From: Gordonia prachuapensis
GTDB taxonomy: Bacteria > Actinomycetota > Actinomycetes > Mycobacteriales > Mycobacteriaceae
Assembly (NCBI RefSeq): GCF_036350515.1
Contig: NZ_JAZDUE010000002.1
Coordinates: 310,001-374,000 of the forward strand
Direction of reading: 5' to 3'
DNA length: 64,000 bases
The stretch's first letter is position 1, and every line of letters begins with the position of its first letter. A model generated the notes under the pieces. The model searched no databases. It worked only from the letters and a program-made list of their open reading frames with translations, and was not told where the DNA came from. Shown in pieces: positions 57,605 to 64,000 of this stretch. Both the position numbers and the translations under genes were made by a program.

Positions 57605-58778
57605 GGCTACCGAGAAACCGACCCGGCGCACCCGCCCGGCCGACCGCAAGCGACAGCTCGTCGAGCATGCCGCCACGCTGTTCGCCGACCGCGGGTACCT
57701 GCAGGTCTCGCTGGCCGACATCGCCCGGGCCGCGGGCGTCACGGCGCCGTCGGTGTACCGGCACTTCGATGACAAACAGTCGCTGCTCGACGCCGCGGTG
57801 CTGGCGGGGGTCGACGACCTCGAGGCCTGCACGAACCGCGCGCTCGACGGAGACACCGACACGTCGGTGACCGATCTCATCGCCGCCGTCTGCTCGCTCG
57901 GTGTGCGACGCCCGCAGTCCACGTCTCTGTGGCGCTGGGCCAGCCAACACCTCACCGACGACCAGAACCGCGAGGTGGTGCTGCGGACCCGCGCCATCCT
58001 GCATCGGTGGGGCGCGGCGCTGGCCGAGGGCACGGATCTCTCCGAGCGCGAAGCCGTCACCCTCGCCTGGGCGGTGTTGAGCGTGGCGGGGAGCCTGTCG
58101 GTGCACAACTCGAGGATGTCGACGACCCGGTCGCTCGAGGAGATCGATTCGTTGGTGCATCGGGTGATCGAGCTTCGCCCCGCCTCTGCTCCCCCGCTCC
58201 CGCCCACGCCTCCTGCGGGCGCCGGAGTGCCGACGCGCCGTGACCAGATACTGGATGCGGCCGCCGCGCTGTTCGCCGAGCGCGGCTACACCGGGGTGGG
58301 TGTGGACGACATCGGCGCTGCGGTCGGCATCACCGGACCGAGCGTCTACAAGCACTTCAGCTCCAAACTCGCGATCCTGGCGGGCATCGGGCATCGCAGT
58401 GCGACGAGACTGGAGGCCGGCGTGGTGGCCGCCTATACGTCCACCGCGGACCCCGCCAAACTTCTTGCGCTGCTCGTTGATTCGTATGTCAGTGTGATCA
58501 CCTCGGCTCCGGACCTGTCGGTGGCTTTCAACAACTCGTTCGCCCTGTCCGGTCAGCCGACTGCCACCGATCTCGTCGACATCCAACGGCGCTACGTGGC
58601 GCGCTGGGTCGACCTGCTGATCCAGGCGAAGCCCGACCTGTCCCACGAGCGGGCGGCCGTCGACGTGCATGCCGCGCTGTCGGTCGTCAACGACGCGATC
58701 CGTATGCGTCGCGGTGTACATCGGCCCGAGTTCGGTGCGCAGATGGCATATCTGATGAAGGGTGTGCTGGGGGTCTGA
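57603..58778 (+). CDS. Double TetR-family regulator (two TetR_N domains in one chain)
   Basis: 391 residues. Two HTH units are present. The first is LVEHAATLFADRGYLQVSLA followed by DIARAAGVTAPSVYRHFDDK (about 20-62). The second is ILDAAAALFAERGYTGVGVD followed by DIGAAVGITGPSVYKHFSSK (about 215-257). The two share wording closely and each is followed by a helical ligand-like domain. A Pro-rich linker (PASAPPLPPTPPAG) joins them at about 192-206. Such tandem TetR chains are unusual but occur in actinobacteria. It is divergent from fadA, so control of beta-oxidation is likely; the ligand is unknown. The 3' end adjoins repeat cluster 3. Confidence 0.88.
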   Translation: MATEKPTRRTRPADRKRQLVEHAATLFADRGYLQVSLADIARAAGVTAPSVYRHFDDKQSLLDAAVLAGVDDLEACTNRALDGDTDTSVTDLIAAVCSLGVRRPQSTSLWRWASQHLTDDQNREVVLRTRAILHRWGAALAEGTDLSEREAVTLAWAVLSVAGSLSVHNSRMSTTRSLEEIDSLVHRVIELRPASAPPLPPTPPAGAGVPTRRDQILDAAAALFAERGYTGVGVDDIGAAVGITGPSVYKHFSSKLAILAGIGHRSATRLEAGVVAAYTSTADPAKLLALLVDSYVSVITSAPDLSVAFNNSFALSGQPTATDLVDIQRRYVARWVDLLIQAKPDLSHERAAVDVHAALSVVNDAIRMRRGVHRPEFGAQMAYLMKGVLGV

Positions 58779-58788
58779 GCCGCCCCCA

Positions 58789-58948
58789 CCGCCGGTCGAG
58801 AAGCGACGACGAAGCAGCCGCCCCAACCGCCGGTCGAGTAGCGGCGACGAAGGAGACGCCCCCAACCGCGAGTCGAGAAGCAGCAACCAAGCACACAGCC
58901 CAGCCCGCTGGTCGAGTAGCGGCGACGAAGGAGACGCGTATCGAGACC
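58789..58948. repeat. GGTCGAGTAG...GTATCGAGACC repeat cluster 3
   Basis: Four degenerate units begin at about 58789, 58829, 58868 and 58904, with wording CCGCCGGTCGAGTAGCGGCG and ACGAAGGAGACGC. The last is a full copy that ends in GCGTATCGAGACC at 58939-58948. It lies between the double TetR gene and the first small membrane protein. No gene is recognised in it. Confidence 0.88.
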
Positions 58949-59005
58949 CCACCAACCGAGTCGTTCACCGAAACGACCCCGAGCACATCGGCGACACACT
59001 GACTC

Positions 59006-59188
59006 ATGGGCATTCGCGAATTCCGGCGCCGACGGCGCAAGCCTCGGCACCTGGCAGAGTCGCATCCACGAGGATTCTCCTACTATTTCGGCGACATGTT
59101 GGCGTATATGAGCAACACGCTGGTCTCCCTGCCGTCTGTCATCACCTTCAGCCTCGGTCTGCTGACCGGCTTCGCACTGTCGGACTGA
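59006..59188 (+). CDS. Small single-helix membrane protein 1
   Basis: 60 residues. A strongly basic N-terminus (MGIREFRRRRRKPRH) is followed by SYYFGDMLAYMSNTLVSLPS and a hydrophobic C-terminal helix (VITFSLGLLTGFALSD). The positive-inside rule would place the N-terminus in the cytoplasm. The C-terminal half resembles the neighbouring 46-residue protein (YF-x5-M...P-x-[IL]TFxLGxLxGYF/GFA). No clear ribosome-binding site precedes the ATG. I do not know the family. Confidence 0.5.
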   Translation: MGIREFRRRRRKPRHLAESHPRGFSYYFGDMLAYMSNTLVSLPSVITFSLGLLTGFALSD

Positions 59189-59295
59189 CGTACAGGAATC
59201 ACGCCATCAGAGTTGGGCTTGTCGATCCTGACCGCCACCACGACCGTGTCCGCTTGGGACGCCGTCGTATCCGAAATCAACGAAATGGAGGACAA

Positions 59296-59436
59296 GTGGC
59301 TGACGACAGCGATGGCCCCGACAAGTGGCGCCAATTGAGCACGTACTTCACCGGTAAGCTGTCCATGTTCATCACCTACCCGATCCTGACATTCGCGCTC
59401 GGAGTGCTGATCGGCTACTTCACCTCATCGTCATGA
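59296..59436 (+). CDS. Small single-helix membrane protein 2
   Basis: 46 residues from GTG 59296, with GGAGG (59287-59291) five bases upstream. A polar N-terminus (VADDSDGPDKWRQLSTYFTG) leads to one helix, MFITYPILTFALGVLIGYFT. It looks paralogous to the upstream 60-residue protein. Its stop (TGA 59434-59436) overlaps an ATG at 59433, giving a 4-nt overlap with the next mini-ORF. Coupling with the adenylate cyclase downstream is therefore suggested. Confidence 0.6.
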   Translation: MADDSDGPDKWRQLSTYFTGKLSMFITYPILTFALGVLIGYFTSSS

Positions 59437-59585
59437 GTCCAGCGGACCCGGCCTCGTCACTGGCGGAGCATTCGGCGACTGACACCCGACACGTCGATGG
59501 CGACGGCAACGCTGTCACCGACTCCGCCGATTGGCTACGCTTGGCCCACCCGGGACACAGGAGGGTTCACTCCCACGATGCATGA
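59433..59585 (+). CDS. Possible coupled 50-residue leader ORF before the adenylate cyclase
   Basis: 50 codons (MSPADPASSLAEHSATD at the start), beginning in the ATGA overlap with the small protein gene. It ends at TGA 59583-59585, which overlaps the cyclase ATG (ATGCATGA). It is hydrophilic and has no recognised domain. The overlaps at both ends are the main evidence; there is no independent support for translation, and it may be a spacer that lets ribosomes reach the cyclase. Confidence 0.3.
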   Translation: MSPADPASSLAEHSATDTRHVDGDGNAVTDSADWLRLAHPGHRRVHSHDA

Positions 59586-60531
59586 GGGCGCCGACGCTGC
59601 CGAACCCCGCTACACCCGCGACGAACTCGTCGACGAGCTCGGGCTCACGGCCGAGTATGCCGAAAAGATCTGGAATGCTTTCGGTTTCGCGCGGACCTCG
59701 ACACCGGACAAGATCTTCACCGAGAACGAGCTACAGGCGTTACGGCTGTTCGCCGCTTCCGCGGAGGCGATGCCCCTCGACGCGCAGGTGGCCACTGCGC
59801 GCGCGATCGGGCAGACGATGTCACGGCTGGCCGACTGGCAGGCCGATCAGCTCCGGGAGTTCGACCGCGACCCCGACGTGCCGTGGACGATCGATCAGAT
59901 GTCCGCGGCGCTGGGCCAGGTCCAGCAGCTCATCTGGCGACGACATCTCGCGCTCGCGCTCGACCACCACATCGAACTGGAGTCCGACGAAAGTCAGGAC
60001 CTGGTGGTGGGTTTCGCCGACATCGTCGGCTACACCAGTCTGTCGCGGCGCATCGCACTCGACGAGCTGGAGAAGCTGCTCGAATCCTTCGAGGAGCAGA
60101 CTTTCGAGATCGTCACGCGGGGCGGCGGGCACGTCATCAAGACGCTCGGCGATGCGGTCATGTTCACCACCCACGAGCCCGCCGAGGCCGCTACCATCGC
60201 CATCGCGATCCACGAGCTGTCCGCCGACGACGAGATCCCGCCGCTGCGAGTCGGCCTCGCCCGCGGACGGGTGCTCAGCCGGCTCGGCGACGTCTTCGGC
60301 GAGCCGGTGAACATCGCCGCGCGCCTCGCCGGATCGGCCCGTCCCGGAACCACTCTGGTCGACGACTCGGTGTCGGCAGGCCTGGCCGACGACGAGCGCT
60401 TCTACCTCCGCTCCATCCCGTCGCTGAGTGTGCGCGGCTACCGGCGGCTGAAGGCCAGAACGGTGGAAGCCAACAAATACTACGACGGCCCCGTCGTCAC
60501 ATTCGGACGCTCGTCCGACGTGACGCCGTAG
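59578..60531 (+). CDS. Class III adenylate cyclase
   Basis: 317 residues from ATG 59578, with AGGAGGG (59559-59565) upstream; ATG 59497 would add 27 residues. An N-terminal helical module of about 130 residues precedes the cyclase domain. Metal-binding Asp residues are D148 (FADIVGYTSL) and D192 (TLGDAVMF), the transition-state residues N245 and R249 (PVNIAARLAG), and adenine-specific K188 and D238 support ATP as substrate. The N-terminal module resembles that of Rv2212-like mycobacterial cyclases (recalled). It makes cAMP. It is soluble, but coupled to a small membrane protein gene upstream. The 3' end overlaps modC by 52 bp. Confidence 0.9.
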   Translation: MHEGADAAEPRYTRDELVDELGLTAEYAEKIWNAFGFARTSTPDKIFTENELQALRLFAASAEAMPLDAQVATARAIGQTMSRLADWQADQLREFDRDPDVPWTIDQMSAALGQVQQLIWRRHLALALDHHIELESDESQDLVVGFADIVGYTSLSRRIALDELEKLLESFEEQTFEIVTRGGGHVIKTLGDAVMFTTHEPAEAATIAIAIHELSADDEIPPLRVGLARGRVLSRLGDVFGEPVNIAARLAGSARPGTTLVDDSVSAGLADDERFYLRSIPSLSVRGYRRLKARTVEANKYYDGPVVTFGRSSDVTP

Positions 60532-61577
60532 ACCCGCACCTCACTCGCTTTCACCACCAACGTCACGACGATCCCCGCACGGATACCCAGGTCGGCCACC
60601 GCCGCCCACGTCACCTCGGCGTCGACCATCTGCTCCCCGCACAGTGTGCGCACGACGGCATGGTCACCCCGCGGCAGAACGTCGGTGACCGTCGCCGACA
60701 GTTCGTTTCGCGGACTTCCGTGTGGTGCTTCGAGATACACCGCGACCGCGCGTGGTGCGAAGGCCGCGGCACATGTCTGCCCGGCGCGCATCTGATCGGC
60801 GGCGACACCCACCACACGGCGACCGGCTCCGTCGTCGACCGTGTCATCGGTGTATGTTCCGACGAACAGATTGAGTCCGGACAGCGACGCCGTGAACGGA
60901 TGGCCCGGCGAGGTGAGAACGTCACGCGTCGGTCCGGCATCGACAGCACGGCCATGGTCCATCACGACGACGTCCGATGCCAGACTCACCGCGTCGATGA
61001 GGTCGTGGGTCACCAGGACGGTGGCCCCGGTCCGGTCGACCAGAAGATCCCGAAGGAGCGACCGGATCTGTTGAGCCACCGACACATCGAGCGCGGCGAA
61101 GGGTTCGTCCAGCAGCAGGACGTCGGGTTCGGCGGCGAGCGCACGTGCGATCGCCACGCGCTGCGCCTGTCCACCGGACAACTGCTGGGGCATCCTCTCG
61201 CCGAGTGACTCGACTCCCGCCGCGGCCAGCCACTTCTCCGTGCGAGCAGCCACCTCGACGCGTCCGAGGCGTGCGGCGGCAGGACCGAACGCAACGTTTC
61301 GGCGCACGTCCAGGTGCGGAAACAGACGCGGCCGCTGGGCGAGCAGCACAACCGATCGACGATGCGGCGGCACGAATCGCCGGCCGTCCTGCATCGCGGC
61401 GCCGCCGATGCGAACCTCGGACCCCGGCGTGCGGCGCAGACCGGCGAGCACCGACAGCGCGGTGCTCTTCCCTGCACCATTCGGCCCCATGACGGCCAAC
61501 GTCCGTCCGCCCGGAACATCGAGATCGATTGTCACATCGGGCTTCTCCACGCGCACCCGCGCCGTCATCCCAGTCAC
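60480..61577 (-). CDS. modC: Molybdate ABC transporter ATP-binding protein
   Basis: 365 residues from GTG 61577, which overlaps the modB stop (GTGA); ATG 61568 is possible. Walker A GPNGAGKST, Q-loop LLAQRPRLFPHLDVRRNVAF (the Q-x-x-x-L-F-P-H wording of ModC), signature LSGGQAQRVA, Walker B VLLLDEPFAALD, and LVTHDLIDA. The C-terminal region (about 290-355) is a Mop/TOBE domain (ELSATVTDVLPRGD) that binds molybdate. It powers molybdate import through ModB. Last of the modABC operon. Confidence 0.95.
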   Translation of the reverse strand: MTGMTARVRVEKPDVTIDLDVPGGRTLAVMGPNGAGKSTALSVLAGLRRTPGSEVRIGGAAMQDGRRFVPPHRRSVVLLAQRPRLFPHLDVRRNVAFGPAAARLGRVEVAARTEKWLAAAGVESLGERMPQQLSGGQAQRVAIARALAAEPDVLLLDEPFAALDVSVAQQIRSLLRDLLVDRTGATVLVTHDLIDAVSLASDVVVMDHGRAVDAGPTRDVLTSPGHPFTASLSGLNLFVGTYTDDTVDDGAGRRVVGVAADQMRAGQTCAAAFAPRAVAVYLEAPHGSPRNELSATVTDVLPRGDHAVVRTLCGEQMVDAEVTWAAVADLGIRAGIVVTLVVKASEVRVYGVTSDERPNVTTGPS

Positions 61578-62356
61578 GTCGCAACCGCCCGCGCCGGCCG
61601 CAGATGCACCGCGACGACGACAACCAGCGCAACGACCATCAGCACCAACGCCAGCGGAAGTGCCGCGGTGGGGTCGTTGATCGCGTCGAGGTAGATCTTG
61701 AGGGGCGCGGTCTGCGTCGTCCCGGGCAGGTTCCCGGCGAACGTGATCGTCGCACCGAACTCGCCGAGCGCTCGCGCGAAGGCCAGGACCGTCCCGGCCA
61801 GCAATGACGGAACCACCAGTGGCAGAGTCACTTTCCACAAGGTTCGGGTCGGGCCGGCACCCAGCGTCGCGGCGATCTGCTCATAGTCCTCGTCGGTCGA
61901 ACGCAGCGCGCCCTCCACGCTGATGACCAGGAACGGAAGAGCGACGAAGGTCTGCGCGAGCACCACCGCGGTGGTGGTGAAGGCGATGGTGATGCCGGCG
62001 TCATCGAGATACTGCCCGACGATCCCGTTGCGGCCCAATGCATAGAGCAGCGCCAGGCCACCGACCACCGGCGGCAGGACCAACGGCAGCAACACCAGTG
62101 CCCGGATCACCCGCACCACCACGCCTTCGGTCCGCGCAAACACCACGGCCATCGGGACGCCGACGAGCAGGCACAGACACGTGCTGATCAGGGCCGTGAC
62201 CATGGCCAACCGCAACGCGTCCAACGATTCGGGAGAGGTGACGGATGCGACGAATTCCTCCCACGGCATGCGCACGATCACGGCCGCTGGACCGATGAGG
62301 ATGAACACGACACCGATCACGGCGGGCGCGTACAACCAGAGCGGGATACGTCGCAT
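61574..62356 (-). CDS. modB: Molybdate ABC transporter permease
   Basis: 260 residues, with about five helices. The EAA loop at about 150-175 (QIAATLGAGPTRTLWKVTLP) and RALGEFGATITFAGNLPG are the ModB signatures. It forms the membrane channel with ModC for molybdate (or tungstate) import. It is between modA and modC: 2 bp after modA and overlapping modC by 4 nt. Confidence 0.95.
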   Translation of the reverse strand: MRRIPLWLYAPAVIGVVFILIGPAAVIVRMPWEEFVASVTSPESLDALRLAMVTALISTCLCLLVGVPMAVVFARTEGVVVRVIRALVLLPLVLPPVVGGLALLYALGRNGIVGQYLDDAGITIAFTTTAVVLAQTFVALPFLVISVEGALRSTDEDYEQIAATLGAGPTRTLWKVTLPLVVPSLLAGTVLAFARALGEFGATITFAGNLPGTTQTAPLKIYLDAINDPTAALPLALVLMVVALVVVVAVHLRPARAVAT

Positions 62357-62358
62357 CG

Positions 62359-63132
62359 TCAGGCCGGGGCGGGCGAGAACCCGTCGGCCCGGAGCACCGC
62401 CGCACCGGTCTCGCCGAGCACCAGGTCGACGAACATCTGCGCGTCCTGCTGCCGGGGGGACCCCTTGACCTTCGCGATCGGATAGGCGTTCACCACCTCG
62501 GCGAACGCGGGATCGGTCACCGCGGACACCTTGTCGCCCGCACCTCGAGCGTCGGTGACGTAGACGATTCCCGCATCAGCCTGACCCGAGGTCACCTTGG
62601 CGACCACCGCGCTCACCGACGACTCCTCGCTGACCGGCTCCAGGTCGATGCCGGTGTTCTTCTCGACCTGAGCGGTCGCGGCCCCACAGGGCACCTCGAC
62701 CGCGCACACCACGGTCGAGAGCTCGGGATTCGTCAGGCTCGCGAGATCGACGATGTTCTCCGGGTTGCCCGGCCCGGTCACGATGACGAGAGTGTTGGTC
62801 GCGAAGATCTCGGGATCGACGGCCGTCGCACCGAGTCTCGCCATCGTCTTCTCGTCGGCGGTCGCGATCACGTCGGCGGTCGCGCCCTGCTCGATCTGGG
62901 TGACCAGCGCCGACGACCCGGCGAAGTTGACCCGCACATCGACGTCCTCGTGGACACGCGCGTACTCGTCGGCGATCTCGGTGAACGCCTGCTTGAGCGA
63001 CGCGGCGGCATAGACGTCCAGGACCGTCGTCGCCTCGTCGGTGTCATTCGAACATCCGACCGCGCCGGCCGAGACCACCACCGCCACACCGAGTGCCGAC
63101 AAGGAGCGTCGGACCACCGAAGTATCAGTCAA
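62359..63132 (-). CDS. modA: Molybdate-binding lipoprotein
   Basis: 257 residues from a TTG start at 63132, with AGAGG seven bases upstream. GTG 63117 is an alternative. A signal peptide with lipobox AVGC gives lipidated C27. VYAAASLKQAFTEIADEYA, NFAGSSALVTQIEQGATADV and the IATADEKTM loop are the ModA oxyanion-binding wording. It captures molybdate outside the membrane. First of the modABC operon; a HTH-Mop regulator lies 42 bp upstream on the same strand. Confidence 0.95.
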   Translation of the reverse strand: MTDTSVVRRSLSALGVAVVVSAGAVGCSNDTDEATTVLDVYAAASLKQAFTEIADEYARVHEDVDVRVNFAGSSALVTQIEQGATADVIATADEKTMARLGATAVDPEIFATNTLVIVTGPGNPENIVDLASLTNPELSTVVCAVEVPCGAATAQVEKNTGIDLEPVSEESSVSAVVAKVTSGQADAGIVYVTDARGAGDKVSAVTDPAFAEVVNAYPIAKVKGSPRQQDAQMFVDLVLGETGAAVLRADGFSPAPA

Positions 63133-63174
63133 CTGTTCGCCTCTTCGTCATCTCCGCCCGCGCCCTCGAGCTGC

Positions 63175-63576
63175 TCACCTCATCGGCCTTTCGACGATCA
63201 CGGTGGTCGCCTTGACCACCGCGGTGGCCACCACCCCCGGTTCCAGCCCGAGTTCACGGACCGCCTCCGAACTCATCAACGAGGTGACCTCGAACGGCCC
63301 GCACTGCATGCTGACCTGCGACATCACCTTGTCGGAGGTCACCTCGGTCACCAGTCCGGTGAACCTGTTTCGCGCCGACCGCATCACCCCGCTGCCGTCG
63401 TCGGGTTGGTCGCCCGCCCGCTCGCGCGCGAGGGCGGCCAGCTCGGTGCCGTCGACAGTCGCGACCGGCCCCGGGTCTGTCGACGCGGTCAGCCGGCCGG
63501 ATGACACCCAGCGACGGACGGTGTCGTCGCTGACACCGAGCAGTACGGCGGCGTCGCGGATTCGAATGCCGGTCAT
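63175..63576 (-). CDS. HTH-Mop molybdate-responsive regulator-like protein
   Basis: 133 residues from ATG 63576. Residues 1-35 form a MerR/excisionase-like HTH (RIRDAAVLLGVSDDTVRRWV). Residues ~68-132 are a single Mop/TOBE domain (NRFTGLVTEVTSDKVMSQVS, TSLMSSEAVRELGLEPG, ATAVVKATTVIVERP) that binds molybdate. It precedes modABC by 42 bp on the same strand and probably senses molybdate to control them. It differs from E. coli ModE, which has an N-terminal winged helix and two Mop repeats. Confidence 0.85.
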   Translation of the reverse strand: MTGIRIRDAAVLLGVSDDTVRRWVSSGRLTASTDPGPVATVDGTELAALARERAGDQPDDGSGVMRSARNRFTGLVTEVTSDKVMSQVSMQCGPFEVTSLMSSEAVRELGLEPGVVATAVVKATTVIVERPMR

Positions 63577-63647
63577 TCGCCGACAATATCCGCACTCGCG
63601 TTCCAGTCCAACCTTTTCCTCCGCATATGCGTGTCCGCACTGCGTGA

Positions 63648-63678
63648 TCGACTTCAAGTTAACTTGAGGTTCTACGCT
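63648..63678 (+). promoter_or_regulatory. SoxR/MerR-type promoter ahead of the drug-type ABC gene
   Basis: TCAAGTTAACTTGA (63654-63667) is a perfect palindrome and matches the core of the SoxR box (CCTCAAGTTAACTTGAGG in E. coli soxS). It lies between TCGACT (-35, 63648-63653) and TACGCT (-10, 63673-63678) with a 19-bp spacer, the long spacing typical of MerR-family promoters. Downstream is the ABC gene at 63822. The binding protein is not in the window. Confidence 0.65.
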
Positions 63679-63821
63679 CATGAAACGCGTCGGACACCAC
63701 GACGGTGCCGGAGCGATGAATTCCACCGGGCGGGCGGGTCAGTATGTTCGACGGCCCACCGCGGTCCGGCACCAGAAATTGGCTCGCACTTTGTCAGACC
63801 CCATCGATACCGTGGAGAATT

Positions 63822-64000
63822 ATGAGCTCACCCACCGTCCCGGCCGTGGCGCCGGCAACCCAGTCGACGCGTGACGTCGCGATCGAAGCCGTCGATCTGG
63901 TGAAAAAGTTCGGTGATTTCACCGCCGTCGACGGCGTCAGCTTCACCGTGCCCCAGGGTTCCGTCCTCGGCCTCCTCGGGCCCAACGGAGCCGGCAAAAC
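63822..64000 (+). CDS. Daunorubicin-type (DrrA-like) ABC transporter ATPase, 3' end outside window
   Basis: The first 59 codons are visible. After a short variable N-terminus the sequence reads AIEAVDLVKKFGDFTAVDGV and VLGLLGPNGAGK, the Walker A of the CcmA/DrrA family. GGAG (63814-63817) precedes ATG 63822. Such ATPases pair with a DrrB permease and export drugs or lipids. It follows the SoxR-like promoter, suggesting induction by redox-active compounds. The rest is cut by the window edge. Confidence 0.82.
   Translation, partial: MSSPTVPAVAPATQSTRDVAIEAVDLVKKFGDFTAVDGVSFTVPQGSVLGLLGPNGAGK

Noticed and set aside
63680..63874. 64-codon plus-strand frame after the SoxR-like promoter
   Set aside because: It overlaps the start of the ABC ATPase in another frame, has no recognised domain, and the ATPase has a better ribosome-binding site.

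Overview
The window is high-GC, gene-dense DNA from a mycolate-producing actinobacterium of the order Mycobacteriales, most likely Gordonia or a close relative. The evidence is an mmpL3-type mycolate exporter, the tail of an AftD-like arabinofuranosyltransferase, a GTP-dependent PEP carboxykinase, an NDMA-dependent alcohol dehydrogenase and an R2lox oxidase. From memory, much of the gene order follows two Mycobacterium tuberculosis blocks: AftD / acyltransferase / DUF3068 / membrane protein / glycosyltransferase / methyltransferase resembles Rv0236c and Rv0228-Rv0224c, and pckA / two GTPase-like genes / trmB / NYN / mmpL3 / AI-2E exporter / M13 protease / oxidoreductase resembles Rv0211-Rv0197. 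The genus call is an inference.

Layout. 0-9.8 kb: cell-envelope genes (AftD tail, acyltransferase, DUF3068, flippase-like protein, CitE-like lyase, large membrane protein, GT4, TetR, methyltransferase), with several convergent pairs overlapping tail to tail. 9.9-21.6 kb: a TetR/SMR efflux operon, an MmpS-like protein, a MacB-type ABC exporter, a secreted phytase-like protein, pckG, a DUF6802 protein and a GTPase-like pair. 21.7-28.1 kb: trmB, NYN, mmpL3 and an aromatic-acid-type MFS transporter. 28.3-40 kb: a two-component system, AI-2E exporter, flippase-like protein, DUF3054, a penicillin-binding-like lipoprotein with degenerate catalytic motifs, pirin, a flavin disulfide reductase, an M13 protease and a K+ channel. 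40-46 kb: NDMA alcohol dehydrogenase, an MmpL transporter, R2lox and two enoyl-CoA hydratases. 46-53.5 kb: a nickel/peptide-type ABC importer with a divergent ArsR regulator, a hydrolase behind a KstR-like box, and an SPFH protein. 54-58.8 kb: fadA-fadB and a double TetR regulator. 59-64 kb: two tiny related membrane proteins in front of an adenylate cyclase, modABC with an HTH-Mop regulator, and the start of a drug-type ABC ATPase behind a SoxR-like promoter.

Several repeat families sit between genes: a GGTCGAGTAG...GTATCGAGACC family in three clusters, a 21-bp CGCCGAGAGAACCCA family at two sites, a compound palindrome at two sites, and local tandem repeats of 15 and 16 bp. Some gene stop codons lie inside repeat copies. 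I saw no CRISPR array, no complete rRNA or tRNA, and no transposase. The most distinctive findings are the coupled mini-gene/adenylate cyclase unit at 59.0-60.5 kb, the KstR-like and SoxR-like boxes, the catalytically degenerate PBP lipoprotein, and repeats that have captured gene ends.
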